Shown: piece after piece, positions 34,695-41,166 of the stretch
Numbering within the stretch: position 1 is the stretch's first letter
Layout: every line of letters starts with the position of its first letter
DNA from: Euryarchaeota archaeon UBA486
GTDB taxonomy: Archaea; Thermoplasmatota; Poseidoniia; Poseidoniales; Poseidoniaceae
Direction: 5' to 3'
Assembly: GCA_002497765.1 (NCBI GenBank)
Contig: DAET01000046.1
Location: 82,429-146,428, forward strand
Length of the DNA stretch: 64,000 bases
Translations under genes and position numbers: made by a program
Notes under the pieces: generated by a model
Database searches by the model: none
Seen by the model: only the letters and a program-made list of their open reading frames with translations
What the model was told of the DNA's origin: nothing

Positions 34695-35675
34695 TTACAG
34701 GGGTCGTCGCTGCTCAGACCTCACCACGCTGTTCTTGGCGACGTCGATGAGTTCGTTGTAGGTGGTGGTGTGGGTGGCCTCCACCTTGACGCCCGGCAGA
34801 TAGCCGTCGCAGACGCCAGCTGCAGCGAAGATGGCATCCTCACTCTGACAGAGGTCGTGGGCCTTCCAAAGGCGGGTCAAATCGTCGCCGACCATGGTCC
34901 CCGCACGCGCTTCCTCTTCGGGTGAGCGAAAGACGAGTCGTCCCTCAAACATCCCTCCGACGCCTCGGATGGCCGTGGCTGAAATGACGCCCTCTGGTGC
35001 AGCACCGATGCCCATGAGCATGTCGTACGGGCCGTCGTCTTTCGCAGCCCAAATGGCGCCAGAAACATCACCGTCGCTCAGCAAGTGAAGTTGGGCGCCA
35101 GCATCTCGAATCTCCTTGAACAACCCCGCATGGCGCTCACGGTCGAGGGCCACGATGCGAACATCACCAGCCTCGCAGTCAAGAACATGCATGGCCTGTT
35201 CAATGTTGTAGGCCACGCCGCCGTCGAGCGCCACATGGTCCGCAAGGGCGGGGCCAGCAGCGAGTTTGTCCATGTAGCAGTCGGGAGCGTGCAGCAGGGT
35301 CCCACGGGGAGCTGCTGCTAGCACGGCGATGGAATTTGGAAGGTTGTCGGCGCAGTTGTTGGTGCACTCAAGCGGGTCAACGGCGATGTCGATCTGCGGG
35401 GCGCCAGCCTGTCCCACCATCGAGCCGAGTTCTTCACCAATGTACAGCATCGGGGCATCGTCTCGCTCACCTTCGCCGATGGCAACTCGTCCGTCAAACG
35501 GCACGGCGTCGAAGGTGCGCCGCATGGCTTCAACGGCAGCGTCGTCAGCAGCGTTCTTGTCGCCCTTGCCTCGCCAGGCTGCGGAAGCGATGGCTGCTTG
35601 GTCGACGGCTTCGACAAAGTGGTGTGCAAGGTCGCCGATGATGCCCATGAGTGGTTGGAATCGCGGGAACGCCAT
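34695..35675 (-). CDS. glpX: Fructose-1,6-bisphosphatase class II
   Basis: It dephosphorylates fructose 1,6-bisphosphate to fructose 6-phosphate in gluconeogenesis. The class II marks are WRGKGDKNAADDAAVEAMR, the metal-binding VAIGEGERDDAPML, DPLECTNN (a variant of the usual DPxxGT) and SDGDVSGAI. The length of about 326 residues matches bacterial GlpX. The start may be ATG 35675 or ATG 35648, with no clear ribosome site for either. It lies 12 bp below moaC. An FBP aldolase is encoded 3 kb away at 38797. Bacterial-type GlpX in an archaeon, instead of the bifunctional archaeal FBP aldolase/phosphatase, suggests acquisition from bacteria. Confidence 0.92.
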   Translation of the reverse strand: MAFPRFQPLMGIIGDLAHHFVEAVDQAAIASAAWRGKGDKNAADDAAVEAMRRTFDAVPFDGRVAIGEGERDDAPMLYIGEELGSMVGQAGAPQIDIAVDPLECTNNCADNLPNSIAVLAAAPRGTLLHAPDCYMDKLAAGPALADHVALDGGVAYNIEQAMHVLDCEAGDVRIVALDRERHAGLFKEIRDAGAQLHLLSDGDVSGAIWAAKDDGPYDMLMGIGAAPEGVISATAIRGVGGMFEGRLVFRSPEEEARAGTMVGDDLTRLWKAHDLCQSEDAIFAAAGVCDGYLPGVKVEATHTTTYNELIDVAKNSVVRSEQRRPL

Positions 35676-35687
35676 CAAGTCAACGGT

Positions 35688-36140
35688 TCAGTTTCCCTTG
35701 AATTTCTCAACGACTTCGAGGTCGGTGATGCGGGCAACAGGATACTGACCCTCGTCGTCCTTTTCGAGGGATTTCACCATGTCAAAGGCACACAGAAGGC
35801 CAGCGGCCACGCCGGTGAGCGCCTCCATTTCGATGCCTGTTTTGTAGTGGGCACTGACCGTTACGGAGCACCACAAACCGGTGCCCTCCCACGACCAGTC
35901 CACGGTGGTTCCCTCAAGAGGAATGGGGTGGCAGTGAGGGATGATACGAGGGGTGTCCTTCACGGCTTGAATGGCGGCAATCGTCGAAGCCTCGAGAACG
36001 TCGCCTTTCTTGATTTGACTTGAGACAATGGCGTCCTTCGTGGCTTGGCTGAACAGCACCCTTCCACGGGCGGTTGCTCGTCGCTCAACCACAGGCTTCT
36101 GTCCGATGTTGATGATGCCCTCTATGGATTTCTCGCTCAA
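35688..36140 (-). CDS. moaC: Cyclic pyranopterin monophosphate synthase
   Basis: MoaC completes precursor Z formation in molybdopterin synthesis. Family motifs are IINIGQKPVVERRATA at the start, KKGDVLEASTIAAIQAVK, IPHCHPIPL and GIEMEALTGVAAG, with the catalytic Lys and Asp in the C-terminal part (FDMVKSLEKDD). I chose the TTG start at 36140 because AAGGAGG lies exactly 7 nt upstream (36148-36154) and because it overlaps the moaE stop (TTGA). An ATG at 36191 would overlap moaE by 55 bp. The length is about 150 residues, close to the archaeal norm. Confidence 0.92.
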   Translation of the reverse strand: MSEKSIEGIINIGQKPVVERRATARGRVLFSQATKDAIVSSQIKKGDVLEASTIAAIQAVKDTPRIIPHCHPIPLEGTTVDWSWEGTGLWCSVTVSAHYKTGIEMEALTGVAAGLLCAFDMVKSLEKDDEGQYPVARITDLEVVEKFKGN

Positions 36141-36562
36141 CCCAACCCCTCCTTCCAGGTCTCCCCTTCGGTGGTGACCTCTTTCTTCCATATGGGTGCT
36201 TGCTTCTTCAATTCATCAATGAGCCATTCGCATGCCTGAAACGCTTCCTTTCGATGCGGGCTGCCCACATGAATGGCAACGATGGGTTCCTGCGGCCCCA
36301 CCGAACCGGTCCGGTGAGCCATGGCCACCGACAGCACACCAAATTCTCGTGTCGCTTCCTCCGCAAGGCGATGGAGGACGGGCGTTAGTCGGTCCTGCCA
36401 TGCGTCAAATTCCAACCTCAAGACATCGGCCTTGCCCTCTGTTTCTCGTGTCAGGCCGACAAAGGAGACCACGGCACCACATCCCTCAGTGTTCATGTTG
36501 GCACGAAGGGCGTCGGGCAGAAGGGCGTCGGGCGCTTCTTCCACGAGGATGTGCACTGTCAT
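36137..36562 (-). CDS. moaE: Molybdopterin synthase catalytic subunit
   Basis: MoaE, with MoaD, inserts sulfur into precursor Z to form molybdopterin. The 141-residue protein shows GAVVSFVGLTRE, the conserved MAHRTGSVGPQEPIVAIHV, and HRKEAFQACEWLIDELKKQAPIWKKE with the catalytic lysines (a block near residues 103-128). It is translationally coupled to moaC by overlapping stop and start. No moaD or moaA is in the window. Presence of the pair implies molybdenum or tungsten cofactor enzymes elsewhere in the genome. Confidence 0.94.
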   Translation of the reverse strand: MTVHILVEEAPDALLPDALRANMNTEGCGAVVSFVGLTRETEGKADVLRLEFDAWQDRLTPVLHRLAEEATREFGVLSVAMAHRTGSVGPQEPIVAIHVGSPHRKEAFQACEWLIDELKKQAPIWKKEVTTEGETWKEGLG

Positions 36563-36614
36563 GGTCCGAACGAAGGGAGGGCATCATTCAAACCTCACGC
36601 CTCCATGGCAAGCC

Positions 36615-37889
36615 ATGGCCGACGGTTCCCCCGCCGACTCCATCACCATCATGGGTGCTGGACTCTCTGGGCTGGCGGCTGCCACGCTCCTTGCTCGAGC
36701 AGGTCGGGAAGTGCACGTTCATGACATCCGCCACGATTCGGGGGCTCGCTTCGACGGCGATTTCCAAGCCTTGGAAAATTGGAGCATGGATGCTGATTTC
36801 TTCGATCAACTCGAACGCTGGGGCTTTGATTCGAATGCGTTCAAATCAACCTCGTTTTCGGTCGTGGATTTGATTCACCCAGACGATGTTGTGACCCAAG
36901 CCAAGACCGATGGTGTTGCCTACCGAATCGTTGAGCGCGGCACTTCCGACCACACCATTGACCAGGCCTTCAAGCGGATGGCCATCGAGGCAGGTGCGAC
37001 GCTGCACTACAAATCTCGCATCGATGAGAAAGACGCCGACATCGTGGCCTGCGGGCCAAAAGACACCTCGGCCATCGCCCTCGGTGAGATTTTTCACACC
37101 TCGCACCCGAACCACATTGCGTTCCAATTGAACGACAAGCTTGCCCCCGGTGCTTACTCCTACCTCATCGTCATCGACGGCGTGGGTCTGATTTGCACCT
37201 GCCTGTGGCGCAAGCAAAAGAAAAGCGAACGCTTCCTCAACGAGACCATCGCCTGCTACCAGCGCCTCTACCCCGACATGGACATGCAGCCCGTGAAGCG
37301 AGTGGGTGGCAAAGGCGATTTTACCCTCAACGGGTTCTACACCGTCCCGGAAACCGGCCAGCATTTTGTCGGTGAATCCGGTGGTCTGCAGGATTTCATG
37401 TGGGGCTTTGGGATGCGCATGGCGGTGTGGTCCGGCGTCCTGGCAGCGGAGGAAATGCTTGGAGGAAAGCCCTACGAAAAGGAAGTTCGCCGTCAACTGC
37501 TCCCTTACGTCCAAACGAGTGTGGCCAATCGCTGGCTCATGAACCGGGTGGGCGACCGCACCTTCAAGCGCATGTGCGTGCAGTGGATGCGGGATCAGAA
37601 GCGAAGCGGCGATGGTCTTCGCTGGATTGGGAAGTTGTTCCGTCCGAGTTTGCTCAAGCGGCTTGTGTTCCGAGTTACTTCGCCGTTCATGCTCAAGCGA
37701 ATGGAGGGTCCAACACGCCCGCTTCGGCTGCCGTTCAGGAAGGCCAAACCTCGCGACACCTGGGAGCAGAGCGAGGCGGCCCTTGAGGTCAAGGCGCGAT
37801 GGGAATCGGTGCGCCGAGGAGGCGGTCATGTCTCCTTCACGAGCAACGCCGAGGGTGAGGCGCAAGAAATCTCAGCGATTTCTTCATAA
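36615..37889 (+). CDS. FAD-dependent oxidoreductase, geranylgeranyl-reductase-like
   Basis: This 424-residue flavoprotein begins with the dinucleotide-binding IMGAGLSGLAAATLLARAG and ends its N-terminal strand at HVHD. The middle has RGTSDHTIDQAFKRMAIEAGATL and the FAD-contacting FVGESGGLQDFMWGFGMRMA (a GD-type motif variant). The C-terminal part is basic and helical. The closest family I recall is geranylgeranyl reductase and related archaeal lipid-saturating flavoenzymes, but squalene-epoxidase-like or halogenase-like relatives share this plan. The ATG at 36615 gives a normal start. It is divergent from moaE with a 52-bp gap. Confidence 0.75.
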   Translation: MADGSPADSITIMGAGLSGLAAATLLARAGREVHVHDIRHDSGARFDGDFQALENWSMDADFFDQLERWGFDSNAFKSTSFSVVDLIHPDDVVTQAKTDGVAYRIVERGTSDHTIDQAFKRMAIEAGATLHYKSRIDEKDADIVACGPKDTSAIALGEIFHTSHPNHIAFQLNDKLAPGAYSYLIVIDGVGLICTCLWRKQKKSERFLNETIACYQRLYPDMDMQPVKRVGGKGDFTLNGFYTVPETGQHFVGESGGLQDFMWGFGMRMAVWSGVLAAEEMLGGKPYEKEVRRQLLPYVQTSVANRWLMNRVGDRTFKRMCVQWMRDQKRSGDGLRWIGKLFRPSLLKRLVFRVTSPFMLKRMEGPTRPLRLPFRKAKPRDTWEQSEAALEVKARWESVRRGGGHVSFTSNAEGEAQEISAISS

Positions 37890-37912
37890 TACCAACCCCT
37901 GTGGCTCAAGGC

Positions 37913-38779
37913 ATGAGCGACCTCTATGGATTGAAACTTGAACCCATGCCAAACCGACTTGTCAACTACGGTGTGACCGAGAACGGCATCGCCGTCATTG
38001 AACTGACCTCTGACTCGGCCGGTGCCCCTCTTGAGGGTCCCAACGACCGCTCGCCCAACACCTACACCCACGGCATGATGCGAGACATCGACGAAGCCAT
38101 CGTCCGTGCTCGTTTTGACGACAGCGTCACCTGCATCGTCTTGACCGGCAACGGTGCCTCTTTCTTCTCTGCAGGCGCCTCCATTCAGATGCTCAACAGT
38201 GTCAGCCCCGGCTTCAAGTACAACTTCTGCCTTCACGCCAACGAAACCCTCTCTCGCCTCGAGCAGACGGCCAAACTCGTCGTGTGTGCCATCAACGGCC
38301 ACGCCGTTGGAGGTGGACTTGAGATCGCCATGGCGGCCGACATCCGCATCGCTCGCAAGAACTCCGGGAAGGTTGGCCTGCCCGAGATCAACCTCGGTGT
38401 GCTCGCTGGAACCGGCGGTACCGCTCGCCTCACCCGCCTCATCGGTAAGGCCAAGGCCCTCGAGATGATGGTCACCGGCGAACTGATGTCCTTCGAGGAT
38501 GCCCACGCCTGCAATCTCATCAACCACATCTGGGAAGGCGACCCCGACGACTTCCGCCGAGACATCCTCGACTGGTGCAGCCAATTCACGCTGCCCAACA
38601 AGGCCGTCAAGGCCGTTGGCAACATCAAGCGCTCCTGCCAAACCGGTCCGGAAATTCCATTCGAATACCACTTGGCACTCGAGCGTGAACTCCAAGCTGC
38701 CCTCTTCAACAGCAGCGACGCCAAGGAAGGCATCGCCGCTTACGTTGAGAAGCGTGTGGCCAACTTCACCGGTCAGTGA
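37913..38779 (+). CDS. Enoyl-CoA hydratase/isomerase (crotonase family)
   Basis: This 288-residue crotonase keeps both hydratase glutamates: E137 in VGGGLEIAMAAD and E158 in GLPEINLGVLAGTGGTARL. The oxyanion segment is SFFSAGASIQML, with Ser in place of the usual Asp. A longer N-terminus (about 20 residues with PLEGPNDRSPNTYTH inserted later) distinguishes it from the other two copies. GTG 37901 is an alternative start. It directly precedes the FBP aldolase gene (17 bp), though the two reactions are unrelated. Confidence 0.88.
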   Translation: MSDLYGLKLEPMPNRLVNYGVTENGIAVIELTSDSAGAPLEGPNDRSPNTYTHGMMRDIDEAIVRARFDDSVTCIVLTGNGASFFSAGASIQMLNSVSPGFKYNFCLHANETLSRLEQTAKLVVCAINGHAVGGGLEIAMAADIRIARKNSGKVGLPEINLGVLAGTGGTARLTRLIGKAKALEMMVTGELMSFEDAHACNLINHIWEGDPDDFRRDILDWCSQFTLPNKAVKAVGNIKRSCQTGPEIPFEYHLALERELQAALFNSSDAKEGIAAYVEKRVANFTGQ

Positions 38780-38796
38780 ACTTCGGTGTGGTATCC

Positions 38797-39723
38797 ATGA
38801 ACAACATCCACGTCCCAGCCGATGTTCCCGACGAGTTGATCGACACCTACCTCGACAACATGGCCGCCGCCACTGCAGGTACGGGGAGCATGAACCTCTT
38901 CGCTTGCGACCAGAAAATCGAACACCTGAACGACGATTTCTACGACGGGGGCAAGACCATTCCGCTCTCGTCGAACGACCCCGGTCATCTGTTCGAAATC
39001 GGAGCACGAGCCCATGCAGACGGCACCATCGGTGTCCTCGCCGGCCAGTGCGGCCTGATTGCGCAATACGCTCGAGACCATCCCGACGTGCCTTACCTCG
39101 TGAAGTTGAACTCCAAGTCGCACCTCGTCAAGACCGCCCAACGCGACCCCATCAGTCAGGCCCTTTGGGACATGGATGACGTGATGTCGTTGGTCCACAA
39201 CGGCATCAATGTGGTCGGTATTGGTTACACCGTTTACATCGGTAGCGAGTACGAGCATGAAATGCTGACAGAAGCGGCTCACTTTATTCGCCAGGCCCAC
39301 GAACTCGGAATGATTTCAGTCGTGTGGATGTACCCTCGCGGTCAAGCGGTGGCTGATGAGAAGGACCCTCAACTGATCTCGGGCGCAGCAGGCGTTGCCA
39401 GTTGCATTGGTGCAGACTTTGCTAAGGTCAACTACCCCAAGGCCTTCGAAGGCATGACTCAGCCTGAGTCCCTGAAAATTGCTGTTGAGGCAGCGGGTCG
39501 CACGGGCATCATCTGCTCGGGCGGCGGTTCGCTTCCTCCACGTGAGTTCCTTCAGCGACTTTACGATCAAATGGCTGTTTCCGGATGCCGAGGTGCTGCG
39601 ACCGGTCGCAACATTCACCAGAAGACAACCGAAGAAGCCGTTCGCATGACGGCCGCCTGCCACGCCATCATTTGCGAAGGCGCTTCGGTTGACGAGGCGA
39701 TGGCTATCTTCGAAGGCAACTGA
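38797..39723 (+). CDS. Class I fructose-bisphosphate aldolase, DhnA/archaeal type
   Basis: The enzyme cleaves or forms fructose 1,6-bisphosphate through a Schiff-base lysine. The TIM-barrel protein (308 residues) has NLFACDQKIEHL at the start, the PYLVKLNSKSHL strand, the Schiff-base lysine in DFAKVNYP and the phosphate-binding ICSGGGSLPPREF and GCRGAATGRNI. ATG 38797 is chosen; GTG 38776 overlaps the previous stop and would add 7 residues. A related role as ADH-type aldolase in aromatic amino acid synthesis is possible, but the GlpX FBPase nearby supports gluconeogenesis. Confidence 0.87.
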   Translation: MNNIHVPADVPDELIDTYLDNMAAATAGTGSMNLFACDQKIEHLNDDFYDGGKTIPLSSNDPGHLFEIGARAHADGTIGVLAGQCGLIAQYARDHPDVPYLVKLNSKSHLVKTAQRDPISQALWDMDDVMSLVHNGINVVGIGYTVYIGSEYEHEMLTEAAHFIRQAHELGMISVVWMYPRGQAVADEKDPQLISGAAGVASCIGADFAKVNYPKAFEGMTQPESLKIAVEAAGRTGIICSGGGSLPPREFLQRLYDQMAVSGCRGAATGRNIHQKTTEEAVRMTAACHAIICEGASVDEAMAIFEGN

Positions 39724-39776
39724 AGCACCTTTCTGCCGGGGCAGGGATTAAACTCTGCCTGTACTTTTGCATCCTG

Positions 39777-40565
39777 ATGACCGAGAATGTTCGTGCAAGG
39801 ATTCGAGTCTTGGTTGAATCTGAACGGTTCAACAACATCGTCTTCGTTGCTATCCTGGCCAGTTCCATCGCCATTGGGTTTGAGACCTACGAGTGGGGTC
39901 CGAGAGGTGACACCTTTCTCCAGCGTATTGACGGCTTGTTCTTGACGGTCTTTGTCCTGGAAATCTTGCTTCGAATTTACGCTATGGGGCGAGATTTCTT
40001 CCGAGACCCCTGGTGTGTGTTTGACTTCCTTGTGGTTGGTATTGCTCTGATTCCCGCTCGTGATTTCTTCGCCGTGTTCAGGGTGTTTCGTGTTTTGCGG
40101 GCGTTCCGATTGGTCTCGCGTATTCCGGAACTCAAACTGGTTGCTGAGTCACTGATTTTCTCTGTCAGAGGTCTTTCAGCCGTGGCGACGTTGCTGTTTG
40201 TTGTGACCTACGTGTTTGCGGTGCTCTCAACCGCTCTGTTCCAGTCGGTTTCCCCGGAATACTTTGGAAGCCTCGGGCGATCGTTGTATTCGCTGTTTCA
40301 AGTCATGACGTTGGAGTCGTGGTCCAATGGTATCGTTCGCGACCTCATCAACGAGAAAGGTTGGTGGGTTGCGGTCTACTTTGTGATCTTTATTTTCATG
40401 ACCACGTTTACCTTCCTCAACATGTTTGTTGCCATCTTTACCAACACGGTGGTCGCGTTGGAGGCCGACTCAGAAGAAGGTGTGAACACCGAGTTGCGAC
40501 GAATCCACGCCAAGATGGACCTGTTGATGGCGACCCTTGGGGTCGAGTACGAGGAAGAGGAGTAG
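39777..40565 (+). CDS. Voltage-gated ion channel, NaChBac (bacterial Nav) type
   Basis: This 262-residue six-helix channel subunit should form a tetramer. The S4 voltage sensor has arginines at three-residue steps (R102, R105, R108, R111, R115 in FRVFRVLRAFRLVSR). The pore loop carries T178-L179-E180-S181-W182-S183, the sodium-selective filter of bacterial Nav channels (TLESWS). S6 is FVIFIFMTTFTFLNMFVAIF, and the cytoplasmic end is an acidic neck plus a short coiled coil (TELRRIHAKMDLLMATLG). All features of a functional Nav are present. It sits alone between the aldolase and a winged-helix gene. Confidence 0.92.
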   Translation: MTENVRARIRVLVESERFNNIVFVAILASSIAIGFETYEWGPRGDTFLQRIDGLFLTVFVLEILLRIYAMGRDFFRDPWCVFDFLVVGIALIPARDFFAVFRVFRVLRAFRLVSRIPELKLVAESLIFSVRGLSAVATLLFVVTYVFAVLSTALFQSVSPEYFGSLGRSLYSLFQVMTLESWSNGIVRDLINEKGWWVAVYFVIFIFMTTFTFLNMFVAIFTNTVVALEADSEEGVNTELRRIHAKMDLLMATLGVEYEEEE

Positions 40566-40569
40566 CGGT

Positions 40570-40893
40570 TCAGAGCTTCTCGTCAGCGTTGGTCATGAAG
40601 TTGCCTTCACTGTCAACGATGATGGGTGTGCCCTCGACCCACTCGGGGCAGTTCTCGGACACCCAGGTCCGAGTGGCCCACTCACAGATGTCATAGCCGC
40701 CCGAAAGGATGCCAGAGCGCTTGATGTAGCCGACCTTGACGATGTCCTTGTCCTTGGAGAGCACGTTGCCCAGCTGCTGACTGGTGGTGCCATGACGCAT
40801 GGTGCTGTTGATGTACTCCAGAATCTCTGCAGTGTTTCGTGGTCGATCGCCTAAGAATTTCTTGATTTTTTCACGGATGCGTGTTGTTTTCAT
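40570..40893 (-). CDS. Small winged-helix-like protein
   Basis: This 107-residue protein begins with a basic helix (MKTTRIREKIKKFLGD) and RNTAEILEYINSTMRHGTTSQQLGNVLSKDKDIVKVG, which reads as a winged helix with a recognition helix and wing. A tail with two cysteines (YDICEW and SENCPEW) follows. AGGAGGG lies 6-7 nt upstream of the ATG. It is divergent from the large winged-helix protein across a 273-bp AT-rich region, so it may regulate that region. The DNA-binding role is inferred from the fold pattern. Confidence 0.75.
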   Translation of the reverse strand: MKTTRIREKIKKFLGDRPRNTAEILEYINSTMRHGTTSQQLGNVLSKDKDIVKVGYIKRSGILSGGYDICEWATRTWVSENCPEWVEGTPIIVDSEGNFMTNADEKL

Positions 40894-41055
40894 GGTTGGT
40901 CCCTCCTGTCATTTTTTGAGTGGCCTTCTTGGTGATGTGCCACTAAAGTTGAGGAGCGAGGCCGCTGATATAATGGTTCCTCCTCGGATGGACGATTTGG
41001 TTACGTTTGATGCCTCAATTGCAGTGTATTTCCAACACCGTGGTATGAATATGTA

Positions 41056-41091
41056 AGTTATTTTTCACAGTTCCACTGGAAATATATAACT
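41056..41091. promoter_or_regulatory. Nested dyad in AT-rich divergent region
   Basis: AGTTAT (41056-41061) and ATAACT (41086-41091) form an outer inverted repeat around TTCCACTGGAA (41071-41081), a perfect odd palindrome. The core resembles the Orc1/Cdc6 origin-recognition box core (TTCCASTGGAAA), but only one copy is seen. The dyad lies between two divergent winged-helix genes, so a regulator site is the simpler reading. The remainder of the 40894-41166 gap holds TATA-like sequence (GATATAAT near 40976) and no gene. Confidence 0.45.
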
Positions 41092-41109
41092 AAATGTAAC
41101 TTCGCAGAC

Positions 41110-41118
41110 TTTTTAATA
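41110..41118 (+). promoter_or_regulatory. TATA box for the large winged-helix gene
   Basis: TTTTTAATA lies about 52 bp before the ATG at 41167, predicting a transcription start near 41140 and a leader of about 25 nt. The stretch is clearly more AT-rich than the genes on either side. Confidence 0.45.
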
Positions 41119-41166
41119 GACAAACACTTGGTCAAACCACTCCCGGGCATGTCAAGGTGACTTGTG

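Noticed and set aside
41071..41081. Naming TTCCACTGGAA an origin-recognition box
   Set aside because: Only one copy is seen, with no G-rich extension or second inverted copy, and it is 7 kb from orc1. It is kept only as a dyad.
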